NCBI GenBank assembly: GCA_001586965.3
Contig: LUCW03000847.1
Coordinates: forward strand, 1-20,000
From: Sphaeroforma sirkka
Lineage: Eukaryota; Opisthokonta; Ichthyosporea; Ichthyophonida
Reading direction: 5' to 3'
Length of the DNA: 20,000 bases
The notes under the pieces are model-generated. The model ran no database searches. It was not told the DNA's origin and saw nothing but the letters and a program-made list of their open reading frames with translations. The position numbers were made by a program, and so were the translations under genes. Below, in pieces: positions 1-20,000 of the stretch. Numbering within the stretch: position 1 is the stretch's first letter; the number at the start of each line of letters is the position of its first letter.

Positions 1-122
1 TGGCTATAACACCAAATTCAGAACTTTAGAAAAAAAGTAAGATACGAGAAGTCATCGATATGGAGTAACAACCAAATCATATTAAATAGCTAATAAAAAG
101 GTAAACAACAGCTTAGACTTAC

Positions 123-381
123 AGAGATACGAGGTGGCGGACATAGAGATGGTCACCATCTTCTCCGCAAAAGACATGATGAATATTGGGATACATAGTG
201 TAGGGGTCCCATGTCTAACTTTCACCCAGAAAGACCCTTCATTTGGCCCCATCACCATGTCATCTTGAAATACTACGGCTTTCCCATCCACGTTGGAAGG
301 ACTGCTTGGGCCACCCTGGATGTTTGCAATAGAGGCGCCAGCGCCGTGGAATGACATGTGACTCTCGCCATTGTACGCCAT
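123..381 (-). CDS. Probable first coding exon of an unrecognised gene, cut by the left window edge
   Basis: On the minus strand an ATG at 381 opens 86 codons plus one base, ending at a strong donor, T|GTAAGTC, whose GT lies at 122-121. The peptide starts MAYNGESHMSFHGAG, continues through a region that looks beta-rich (KAVVFQDDMVMGPNEG, FWVKVRHGTPTLCIPIF) and ends at SATSYL. I do not recognise the family, and there is no clear signal peptide or full membrane span. A TATAAGG lies only about 20 bp upstream of the ATG (plus-strand positions about 396-403), so translation may instead begin at the second Met (codon at 357). The exon call rests on the non-repetitive, protein-like composition and the consensus donor. 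A chance open frame remains possible, since the next exon is outside the window. Confidence 0.4.
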
Positions 382-1066
382 AATGCCTAGGGGTCCTTAT
401 ACCGTTATACGTATGATAACTCGTGTCTCGTGGTCATACGAACACTTGGAACGTGAGTGAGAACAAGATATGGCATATGAATGATCATGTATTTCGTCGA
501 CCTGGCATATCTTTACAGTAGACTTGAGACTTGAGAGTTGAGAATATGTTAACAAAAATAGATGGATTGTTGACTGATCTCGGATTCTCTCGGATCGTTT
601 AGAATTTTTTTGCATTCTTTTGCTAAAGAGAAATTAAATCGCACGAATCATATAACTAGGAATGTGGGTTTAAATTTTGACGAATCAGACCACCATTGAG
701 TACACTGTGTAATGTTGTGAATTTGTGACACCGTGACCCTTGGAGTCATGACTGTAACTGCCCTAGCTCTGAGGCTCCGTGTCTGACCCTCGGTGGCCCG
801 CTTCCTGTGCAGTGTGCAGTTGTGCACTGTGCATACGCCAGGGCGGCTAGGCTGGCAGGCGGGCCAGACTGTGTTGCTATGATTGAGTCTGTCTCTGTCT
901 CTATCTCTCTTTCTCTCTCTCTCTCTAGTGTAGAGAGAGCTAGTAGTAGTAGCAGTCTAGCACCTCTCTACTCTATTCTCTCTCTCTAGAGTGAGAGAGA
1001 GTGCGTGTGTCTACACACGACAGTCTACAACAGGCTACAGTCTGCAGTCTACACTCTACACTTTGC
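382..1066. other. Intergenic region with CT/AG-rich palindromic tracts
   Basis: No gene is supported here. If the minus-strand exon is real, this is its upstream flank. From about 895 to 1003 the sequence is rich in CT runs and their complements, for example CT runs followed by AGAGAGAG near 927-940 and again near 980-1000, so several stem-forming inverted repeats are possible. A further short palindrome, GTGTG-TCTA-CACAC, follows near 1005-1018. Confidence 0.5.
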
Positions 1067-1245
1067 GTATTTACACTTTACAGTCACACTAAAGTCAATC
1101 TAAACTCTGAGTATTACACTTTACAGTCATTTTAAAGTCAGCCTAAACTCTTGAAGTATTTGCACTTTACAGTCACTCTGAAGTCAATCTAAACCCTGAA
1201 GTATTTACACTTTACAGTCACTCTAAAGTCAGTCTAAACTTAACT
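1067..1245. repeat. Minisatellite, about 45-nt unit, four copies
   Basis: Four imperfect head-to-tail copies start at 1067, 1111, 1156 and 1201 (spacing 44, 45, 45). Each begins GTATT, then has CACTTTACAGTCA, AAAGTCA or GAAGTCA, and TCTAAAC. Degenerate pieces continue to about 1345 (ACACTTTACACTCT). Not coding. Confidence 0.85.
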
Positions 1246-3075
1246 CTAAACTCTAAAGTCTAATCTCAACACAAGCATACACTACATTAAGCATTCTACA
1301 GTTGTATGTATACTCACTCTACACTTTACACTCTATAAGTCTAAGCTCTAACTCATTACTCACACAAGTCTAAATATCTACGGACTAAAAACTATGACTT
1401 AACAATCGTCAATCTTATCTTGTGAGTTATGATTAAAACCCCTAATATGTCTAAAAATTATGACTACCTGGGGGTTGGGGCTTGGGCCCTTGGCCCTACT
1501 GTCACACTGAAAAATCACCTTCCCGTGGGTAAAATGTTAGACAGTTTTAGGCCCGCCACTTTTGTCGTGTGGGCCAACGAGGTAGCACTGGATCATCGTC
1601 CACTGTATAATTAGCAAAGGTCGTTGCTCGCAGTCACGCAGTGTCTGACTTTCTCGCCGGTACACTGTGACCGAACCGATATAAGCTCAATAAATTTAGG
1701 CTCCCACTACAGTGCTCTCTCGTGTCACCCTCAGCCTCAGGGACTTTGCAGTTTCCTGATTGCCACCATGGTGCGTAACAACAGCAACAATGCTATTCCC
1801 TGCATGTATCTGTCCCTTAGATTCTTGGGCTCTATGTATGTAGTATAGAATAGGCTGTGCGACCCTGCCCTCCCTCTGGTAGGACGGGCTGATAGGACAG
1901 GATAGATGCCGAAAAGTGTTGGCTATAGAATTCATGAGGAATAGTATAGATATACATTCAGACCTGCCCTCTTTATAACAGGACCGGGCTGGTAGAACCG
2001 GCGATGACCAGTTGGCCATGTGCATTTGGATGACTCATGGGTCATGAGTAAGTCCCCTAAAGGGGGCCTACGACCCTACGTCTTACGAAGGCTACGATAC
2101 CTACCACCTCTGACCTCACCGGCTCACCCTATAAACCCCAGCCTTATTTTGTTTGTATACAATTATGGATACATATTTACCAAAAAAATACATACAATAT
2201 TTTACAATTCTTCGTTTTCCTTCTCTGTGACATTTTTTTTAATATAGAACTTGCGAGACTATTTAAAAATATTTACCAGGATGTACTATGTACTATGTAA
2301 ATACCCATAAACTCAGGGGAGCGCTGAGTCCGATGACTGCGACAAGCCGCCAGGCGCAGCTATGGGCCTAAAGCCCCAAACGCACGGGCCCCGGGCCGCC
2401 ATCCAGTCGACAGCCACCAGGGACAGAAGCCACCTAGGAATTGTTTTTAAACTGACCCGGTTGAGAGTACTTTACCTCTTTTAGTTACTTTAAAATAAAA
2501 AAACTACAAAACACAAACAACAAACAGGAATGAAGAGGACATTTAGCGATTCAGCGGTCGATCACTCGATCCTTCTGATTACGAATAATTCTTACCAAAA
2601 AAATAAATTCTGGGTCTTTATTTCGAGCCACAAATGTGCCTTCTCTGGGCCCGTCTGGGGAGTCGGACTGAGATTCATTTAAAAAAAAATCTCACAAGAA
2701 AAAAAAATCCAAAAACGGTCGATATAAAAAAAAATAGGAAAATATTTAAAAAAATACAATCACAATGTGTATTTTAATTTTTATTTCGTAAACATGAGGG
2801 AGGCCTTCAAATCAATGCTGTGAGGTGAACGCCCAAGCCCTAAAGCGTACAACGTTTTCAGACGCTTTTTGGTCTGTGTTCTGAGGTCTCTTGGTCCGGT
2901 GATTTTATTGCCGAGCTTTTATTCTAGAAAATGGGGTTAAAACTTCGTGTGTTCTGAACAAATTTTATATTTTTGTTAGCGTTTTAAATTTTACGGTTCA
3001 AAACTCAAAAACAAACAAAAACGGCATTTATTTGTATTGTTTTAAAATAAACACTTGAAATGCGAACAAAGAACT
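1246..3075. other. Gene-free stretch, mainly AT-rich, with a small GC-rich island
   Basis: Short open frames here (for example 1429-1614 plus and 1696-2025 minus) show no recognisable domain. Two diverged copies of a CCTGCCCTC...GGACxGGGCTG segment lie near 1864-1896 and 1962-1996. A block at about 2316-2420 is strikingly GC-rich, with GGGCCC/CCCGGG strings, inside DNA full of A and T runs. From 2440 to 3075 there are many A/T homopolymers and no gene signal. Confidence 0.5.
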
Positions 3076-3112
3076 CCAGTCCCGAGTACCCAGTCCCGAG
3101 TATCCAGTCCCC
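3076..3112. repeat. Short tandem repeat, 14-nt unit (CCAGTCCCGAGTAY)
   Basis: Two full copies, at 3076-3089 and 3090-3103, differ at the last base, and a third partial copy begins CCAGTCCCC at 3104. It is a C-rich patch in AT-rich DNA. Similar CCAG-rich clusters occur near 3856-3880 and 4173-4228. Confidence 0.75.
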
Positions 3113-5118
3113 ACTCACCAGCCCCACTGACACATTTTTTTCAAAACATTTTCTGAACATCTCTCATGTATTGTCGACAATAAAAATATGTTATGATAGA
3201 AAACAATATATTTTTCAAGCCTGATCGAACAACACCATAGCCTTCTATTTAAATAAACGAACAAACATGCGCATACATGTAAATAGATTTCCTTTTTGTA
3301 AAACAAAATACAAACGTATAAATATAAAACGCTTAAAAAAGTCGTTTGGAACTACAAGTATAAAGTTATTGGGAGGTTGTTTAAATTTTATTTAGCACTG
3401 TAAATTTTTCGGGCGCCAAGAAAACTTTATCGTATCTCTCCACTGCTGCTGGTATCACATTGTGATTCTTGTATCGGGCCTTTCTATATTCATGTACTGG
3501 GTCTCAAATAGGCAAAAGCAGCTTTATTTTATGCCTTATTTGGGTTATATATAGTTTTTTATATATGAAAAATATTGTGTTTCATTTTGAAAAAGTTGGT
3601 TTTAAAACGTTTAAAAAAAGTAATGAAGTTATACTACTCTCTCTCTAGAGAGAGATATCAGAGTCAGAGCCTCAGTCCCAGTGAATGTCGCTGAGTGGGG
3701 TCCTTCCAATAGGACTTCCATATGTATTCCATATGTAGAAACATTCCTTTTGTTTATAAATTCACTTTTTATGATATAAAATATGAGAGCAAGTAATAAA
3801 AAATAAGAAACAAAATACTAACTCGACTTTTTAGTGTCACTACTCATGTCTCACTCCAGGGCACCAGGGCTCCAGGGCTTTTTTATTCTCTCTTGTTTTC
3901 TAAAACAAAAAAATCAAAAAACAAATAAAAAAACTTCCACACGCCTTTTACAAGGTGCAGGCCAGCAACCACAGTATTTGCTCTTTTAAAATACTAAAAT
4001 TTGACCCCCCAGTTGGAACTTGAACGTTGATCTGAAGTCGTGCACCTTCTTTTGTTTTGAAACATAATCTTGTATGTATGAAAAAAGAAAAGAAAAAAAG
4101 GCATATTATTTCTACTATAAATAGGAGGTTAGAGGCTATGTTTTAATATTTGAAAAAAAATCAGTGACCGAGCCCAGGCCCCAGGGCCCCAGACTTCCAG
4201 AGCCCAGTCGTCCAGACCCACAGAGTTCCGCTCTCCGCCTGGTCACTACTGTCTGCACTCTGTGTTCTGCCCTTTCTGGTATGATCCTTCTCATTTAAGC
4301 TCCAAGTCATTTCCAGTTTTAAAACGTCCATATCACTGGCGATAAAAGCGTTATTTAAGGTTCAATTTTTATTGACATATGTGGTCCTGTGAATTACCGT
4401 AAGGTGCAGTTTTCTGGTCCGCAGATTTGTCCCATAACCCAACATTTTTTTTTATGACTACCTGAAAACCGACTCATCACAGCACAAAACATACACTTGT
4501 TTATTCATCAGTAACAACTGCGAGCTATATTTATGTAGTGCTCATAGCCTTTTAAATGAAACATGGTGCTAGTGCTGTTATTGTGTGGAATAGTGTTGTG
4601 CTTGTGTGAAGGCTGCAGTCTCCAGGTCTACCGCGGTTTGTGTGTGTTTTGTGTTTGCCACTGTTTGGGAATTGGGAATCGCATAAGTTCTTGTGAAAAT
4701 GTGTGGTCAAAAAAATCCACAGCAGCCCATTTCGTGATTTTTAGGTGCGTAGATGAAGTGCAATTTTGTGGGGTTCGTTGGTCATATATACGCGTCGAAA
4801 CCGTTAAAAAGTTAATACGACATAAAAATTAACGTTCAATTTTTTATACAGCTTGCCCCTTACGTAAGAGCTTTGCGAGTGAGTTCTCATGATACGTCGT
4901 TGTGACCCTCTCGCTCACCCCTCTTTCTCGGTTTCTACTTTCTCCCCGCCACAGTCTCCATATTTATAGAAACATCTGTGAAGCCAGGAATACACATTTA
5001 AAGTATTGTGCATACATATATTTAGGGTTCAACTCAACCTTGAGTGTGCTGAGTGCAGAATCCTTCGCGGATGCCATTCGATTGGACAGTCTTGTGACGT
5101 CTTTAAGGCTGGGAGACG
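3113..5118. other. Gene-free stretch upstream of the 7TM-RGS gene
   Basis: AT-rich DNA with homopolymer runs, an 18-bp perfect palindrome of CT then AG at 3638-3655, and CCAG-rich clusters near 3856-3880 and 4173-4228. An 89-codon frame at 4563-4832 has a hydrophobic, Cys-rich start but no other support. The right end should hold the promoter and 5' leader of the downstream gene. A TATTTATAG at 4961-4969 is TATA-like but unproven. Confidence 0.5.
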
Positions 5119-6753
5119 ATGAGGAGTAGAAATGGCAGTCACTCTTCCGTCAAGGAAAGTGTAAGAGGTTCCCCGGTCACATCTTCACAGGATTGTGAGA
5201 ATGTACGTGCGAAGTTAAAGGTCGGTTTGGACGAAGAACAGACAAGTGTGGTATCATCAATAGAATTCGACAGTAAATTGTCCACAACCGAGTCGATAGG
5301 TGGGGGCTTTGCACAGGCGACATCACACTCCGAGAGGAGCAAAGACCGACTAGCATTTCGGTATCGGAGATCTTTGATGACCAATCTCGCATGGTTACTA
5401 TTTGTATATGTTCCTTCATTGGCTTCGCTCATCTGGTCGTCGACGGTCATTACCTCGCGGTACGGTATGAGTATGGATAAGTATAAGAAAACGAACTTCA
5501 TTTTATTTGGCATCACTCAGATATTGATGTTGTCCTTTGTAGCCATAAACTGGTACAACTTGAAGCGCCCAGAGTACCGATGCAGGCTGCCGTGGTTTTT
5601 GGTACACCTTTCTTTAGGTCTAATCCTTTTTCCGCTTTCGAACTTTCTGTTCGCCCATCGCGTCTTCTCCTCACTTGGTCACCCACCGAATGCCATAAAT
5701 GCCTTGGTTTCAACTTTTAAAGTAATTTGCTCGAATGTGCTGTACACAGCGCTCATATTGCGCTTCAGAGTTATGTACCTCGTGTATTGCAGGGGTATAT
5801 ATGAGCCTAGATATCCCCTGATGCTGGTTCGGATGGCACTACTTATCGTAATCCTCACAGTGATACCTATAGTTCTAAATGAAACAGTGCTCTGGTGCGC
5901 AGAACACGAGGTCGCCATTAAGGGTATCAGAACATTTCAATTACTTCTACTCCTTGAATTTGCGTTCTACACATGGAAGCTGCGTGGAGCTGCACAACAA
6001 TTCGTCGACTACCAGCCTGCCGTGCGCATTTGGTGTTCATTAGCTATACTATATGTCTGTGCTATTCTGTTACCAGAACTAGATGAGGTGGGCTTCGGAG
6101 GAGTATGGTTTGAAATTGTAATCTCATACTGGACCCCAATACTCATGTGGGTAGAATTCTTCGGCTTTGTCGTCGTGAAAGACATATTCATCTACTTCAA
6201 TTGGCATGGAATGGACAATGTGGAAACGGTTAGCCGGGCGTACAATCTCTTGGACCCAAGAGGGGAGCTCGATATCATATTGACGGATGGACAGTTGTAT
6301 TCGTACCTGCTAGATATATCCGAGAGAAGATATTGTTCCGAAAATTGTAAATTCATCCGCGATATCAATCTTCTGGGCGATTTCAGTGATAAACACGTCG
6401 CAGTGACGAAATTAGGTACAATATTGGCGTTGCTCATCACGTATATTTACGTAGGCGCTCCCACGCCTGTGAACCTGCCAAGCGATTTGATAGCTGGTCT
6501 TCGGAATATAAAGATTAGTGCAAATTCTAGCTGCGCTGATTGGAATACACTATACCATCTAGTGCTAGAAGCTCGAGCATATATTAGACAGCTATTGGGC
6601 GAGTCTGATGTGCTGTCCAAATTCGAGAGAGATCCTCGAGTCGTGCGGTCAATCATAGAGCGGAATATAGCGGAGAAAATGGGATTGTCCATGGCTCGGC
6701 GTAAAAGTATGCTCGACGATTCAATTGCTGGAGTGAGGACGACAAACCTGTGA
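5119..6753 (+). CDS. Seven-transmembrane protein with C-terminal RGS domain
   Basis: Predicted membrane regulator of heterotrimeric G proteins. RGS domains speed GTP hydrolysis on G-alpha subunits. The 544-residue frame has a Ser-rich polar N-terminus (1-86) and hydrophobic segments at roughly 88-110, 124-146, 158-179, 196-216, 235-254, 268-286, 304-320 and 333-357. Some of these weak segments may not span, so I read it as about seven. Residues 383-505 match the RGS pattern in order: LYSYLLDISERRYCSENCKFIRDI, then LLITYIYVGAPTPVNLPSDL, then LYHLVLEARAYIRQLLGESDVLSKFERDP. A basic tail follows. The start is the first ATG after an in-frame stop at 5104-5106, and no intron is needed, unlike the downstream SAC3 gene. 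AATAAA lies at 7068. The layout recalls 7TM-RGS proteins such as plant AtRGS1. Whether a ligand is bound, and which G-alpha it acts on, cannot be told. Confidence 0.85.
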   Translation: MRSRNGSHSSVKESVRGSPVTSSQDCENVRAKLKVGLDEEQTSVVSSIEFDSKLSTTESIGGGFAQATSHSERSKDRLAFRYRRSLMTNLAWLLFVYVPSLASLIWSSTVITSRYGMSMDKYKKTNFILFGITQILMLSFVAINWYNLKRPEYRCRLPWFLVHLSLGLILFPLSNFLFAHRVFSSLGHPPNAINALVSTFKVICSNVLYTALILRFRVMYLVYCRGIYEPRYPLMLVRMALLIVILTVIPIVLNETVLWCAEHEVAIKGIRTFQLLLLLEFAFYTWKLRGAAQQFVDYQPAVRIWCSLAILYVCAILLPELDEVGFGGVWFEIVISYWTPILMWVEFFGFVVVKDIFIYFNWHGMDNVETVSRAYNLLDPRGELDIILTDGQLYSYLLDISERRYCSENCKFIRDINLLGDFSDKHVAVTKLGTILALLITYIYVGAPTPVNLPSDLIAGLRNIKISANSSCADWNTLYHLVLEARAYIRQLLGESDVLSKFERDPRVVRSIIERNIAEKMGLSMARRKSMLDDSIAGVRTTNL

Positions 6754-7239
6754 TAGTCCATGGAAACTTAAAAGGGCACCCTTCAGCCTATAACCCCGAG
6801 ACGCGTACGTGTCTGTACACACTAATAAGCGACACCAGTAAGTTAGAAAGAAAGTCAAAACTACTGATCTTGATGAAACTGCAGTAGTACCTATCTTTGC
6901 CATAAGTATGTACGCATCTGTATGTGAATAGACGGTTGATTCGTATAGCATGCAGATGTGTGACTACTTCGGTTGAGATGCGCATTTTACTAGAGATACT
7001 GTAAATCGATAGGACACATATAAACACGCAATTAAGTGTTGATACAAACCGGCCAAATACGGGGCTGAATAAACAAATATTTCGACTTGCATGTATCCTA
7101 TATAACACGCAATAATTTGATGGGCATTATCCAAGAAATACAAAAGTATCCCATGAATGTTAATTTACCTAGGCCTATGACTCAGCTCAATTGCAAACGC
7201 AGATGTCATGTCGATGGATACAAATATAACATTTCATAG
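6754..7239. other. 3' flank of the 7TM-RGS gene
   Basis: Mixed-composition DNA that I read as 3' UTR followed by intergenic sequence. No open frame here resembles a known protein. Confidence 0.4.
7068..7073 (+). terminator. Candidate polyadenylation signal AATAAA for the 7TM-RGS gene
   Basis: AATAAA lies about 315 nt after the TGA at 6751-6753, giving a plausible 3' UTR. AATAAA is common by chance in AT-rich DNA, so this is tentative. Confidence 0.35.
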
Positions 7240-7340
7240 TTATAATATATATACATATACACACACAAGCACCCCCACCCCCACCCCCCATATATGTATA
7301 TATATACATCTACATACACACATATAAACACACAAATAAA

Positions 7341-7399
<59 letters not shown>

Positions 7400-7852
7400 T
7401 CATTCATACATACATACATACATATACATAATACATACATACATGCATATATATATATATACATAGATTCATACACATAAGTGTATGTACAAATACATAC
7501 GTATATATACACCCATGCACATTTTAAACATATATTTATACATACATACATTCATACACTCACAAAAACACACACAGACACGAGTTTACATACATACATA
7601 CATAAATGCATATTAACACTAGTGTATACGTATATATAAACACAGATATATGTACATATATAATAACAAAAATAAAAGTAACAAATAACAATATAACAAT
7701 ATAACAAAATAATAATATAGCAATGTATATATACATATTAAATTATGTATACTATATATATATAACATACATACAGGCACAGACACAGACACACAGACAC
7801 AGAGACAGACGCAGACACAGACACAGACGCAGACACAGACACACACACACAC

Positions 7853-7887
<35 letters not shown>

Positions 7888-7890
7888 ATT
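7240..7890. repeat. Microsatellite-rich block: AC, CATA, CAGACA and TA tracts
   Basis: An (AC)n tract at about 7343-7386 runs straight into TA repeats. CATA/TACA repeats follow at about 7401-7445 and 7540-7610. A (CAGACA)n-like tract lies at about 7782-7842, then AC, then (TA)n at 7853-7890 with one TTTA interruption. Open frames here only encode repeat peptides ([12 protein letters not shown]) and are not genes. Confidence 0.9.
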
Positions 7891-8399
7891 AGATACTTGA
7901 TAGACGTACCCAGATTGCGTACCCGTGGTGTAGAATATGAAGCTGACAAGCTCATTGCTCACGTCTGAGACTGTCGCTGGAAATATTGTTGTTCAATTGT
8001 CAGACATTTAATACCGCGTGATAGTTGCATGTATGATGTAAAAAGTGTCCATATTCGTGTGTATCTGGACGCCACATATCTGTGAGTGAATATTTATTTT
8101 AAAATGAGACTGGGGAGTTGAATATGCCGGCCCTCCAATCAAGCTCTACATGCATAAGATGTACATATCTATCCTTTTTTTGTATATAATAAATATGTAC
8201 ATTCTCCGGTAAATAATAAATATCCATGGTCCTTTGCAAGTATCGACAGCCTGAAGTAGAGCTATCGACAGCCTGAAGTAGAGCTATCGACTAGTAGACT
8301 CAGGATTTCCTAGTACTATGACCATCATCTTCTTTGTATAGTAAATAGACACACTATTTCTGCACGCATTCTTAACTCTAATCCCAGCCTATTTTCCAG
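7891..8399. other. Intergenic region and 5' flank of the SAC3-like gene
   Basis: No gene is supported. It contains AATAATAAATA-type AT-rich patches near 8186-8225 and the 22-nt direct repeat listed separately. It ends with a pyrimidine-rich ATTTTCCAG at 8391-8399 that could be a splice acceptor for an exon containing the ATG at 8440, or simply part of the 5' leader. Confidence 0.4.
8241..8291. repeat. 22-nt direct repeat, 2.3 copies, about 150 bp upstream of the SAC3 ATG
   Basis: Two identical copies occupy 8241-8262 and 8263-8284. Each starts TATCGACAGCC and ends GTAGAGC. A third copy is cut to TATCGAC at 8285-8291. No internal variation is seen, so the duplication is recent or constrained. 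Confidence 0.9.
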
Positions 8400-8439
8400 C
8401 AAGAATTGCGGCAGCTACAGTAGCAACAGCAGCGTCAAC

Positions 8440-19526
<11,087 letters not shown>

Positions 19527-19646
19527 GTATGTGTAGAGTGTATGGTACAGGTATGTGTAGAGTGTATGGTACAGGTAAGTGTAGAGTGTATGGTACAGGT
19601 AGGTGTAGAGTGTATGGTATAGTTATATGTAGATTGTATGGTGATG
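19527..19646 (+). repeat. 24-nt repeat of donor-like sites, four to five copies, at the end of exon 10
   Basis: Copies start at 19527, 19551, 19575 and 19599, with a decayed fifth at 19623. Each of the first four begins GTRNGT, preceded by ACGG or ACAG (GTATGT, GTATGT, GTAAGT, GTAGGT), and continues GTAGAGTGTATGGT. In the exon 10 frame it encodes MCRVYGTG repeats up to a TAA at 19670. Confidence 0.95.
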
Positions 19647-19720
19647 TTTGTGCCTGGTATGTAGACTATTAATTAGACCGTGGGTGGGTTGTGCTGTTTC
19701 GCAAGTGATCGTATCTAGCC

Positions 19721-19726
19721 AATAAA
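19721..19726 (+). terminator. Candidate polyadenylation signal AATAAA
   Basis: Lies about 50 nt after the in-frame TAA at 19670-19672. It would serve as the 3' end if exon 10 is the last coding exon and no donor in the 24-nt array is used. If the gene is spliced onward it is a chance hexamer. Confidence 0.3.
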
Positions 19727-19901
19727 ATACCGAGGCTTATGCGTGATATGCCTTAGGACAAATTCAGTCCTGTCCGATGATTCGGGTTCGGGTCCACACT
19801 TGATGACGTCGGACCAGAGAAGTCCTGAGTGTTTCGCTGGTACAATCTAGTCGCACACCACTTCAATCTCAATCGGACAACTTTACATACACCCATATAA
19901 A

Positions 19902-20000
19902 GATGCACACGTTGTATATAAACACACCCACCCATCTAAACATACACACGTTGTATATAAACACACCCACCCATATTAACATACACACGTTGTATATAAA
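19902..20000. repeat. 39-nt tandem repeat containing TATATAAA, running off the window
   Basis: Units start at 19902, 19941 and 19980, each with CACACGTTGTATATAAA followed by CACACCCACCCAT. The last is cut by the window end, so the total copy number is unknown. Confidence 0.95.

Noticed and set aside
2320..2380. Possible hammerhead-type ribozyme from GAGTCCGATGA
   Set aside because: The conserved CUGANGA and GAAA core elements are not present in the right order.
4902..5129. 75-codon frame overlapping the 7TM-RGS start, as an upstream ORF or alternative exon
   Set aside because: It begins with GTG rather than ATG and lies in a different frame, and the RGS gene has an in-frame stop just before its ATG.
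7206..7968. Open frames encoding CVCVCV, HRHRRRHR and similar peptides
   Set aside because: Products of AC and CAGACA microsatellites; no start context or domain.

Overview
The window is nuclear DNA of a eukaryote. Coding sequence is carried in short exons joined by GT-AG introns, and the non-coding DNA is full of microsatellites and minisatellites such as (TA)n, (AC)n and units of 11 to about 76 nt. The gene content (a 7TM-RGS receptor-like protein and a SAC3/GANP mRNA-export scaffold), introns of about 0.5-1.2 kb, and heavy microsatellite load would fit a unicellular holozoan such as an ichthyosporean (Sphaeroforma-like). That placement is inference; no rRNA or other species marker is present.

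Layout. (1) 123-381, minus strand: probable first coding exon of an unrecognised gene running out of the left edge. (2) 382-5118: about 4.7 kb with no gene I can support, mostly AT-rich, with a 45-nt minisatellite at 1067-1245, CT/AG palindromes, a small GC-rich island near 2316-2420 and short CCAG-rich clusters. (3) 5119-6753, plus strand: one uninterrupted 544-codon frame encoding about seven membrane segments followed by a C-terminal RGS domain, with AATAAA at 7068. (4) 6754-8399: 3' flank and intergenic DNA with AC, CAGACA, CATA and TA microsatellites. (5) 8440-19526, plus strand: a ten-exon gene for a SAC3/GANP (MCM3AP-like) protein. I reconstructed it by hand; all nine introns are GT-AG and every junction phase agrees. 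It encodes an N-terminal FG/low-complexity region (exon 1), the SAC3 domain (exons 2-9) and a C-terminal AFG-repeat region (exon 10). The gene may end at a stop at 19670-19672 or continue past the window. (6) 19527-20000: a 24-nt repeat carrying four in-frame splice-donor-like sites, an AATAAA at 19721, and a 39-nt repeat running off the edge.

The two plus-strand genes are not obviously functionally linked: one is a predicted membrane G-protein regulator, the other the scaffold of the TREX-2 nuclear-pore mRNA-export complex. The most notable structure is in the SAC3 gene. Nearly every intron holds its own tandem repeat, and at the 15981 junction, and possibly at 19527, the repeat begins at the splice donor, so donor-like sequence recurs in every unit. 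The N-terminal region also has a 16-residue motif repeated four times that I do not recognise from other SAC3 proteins.
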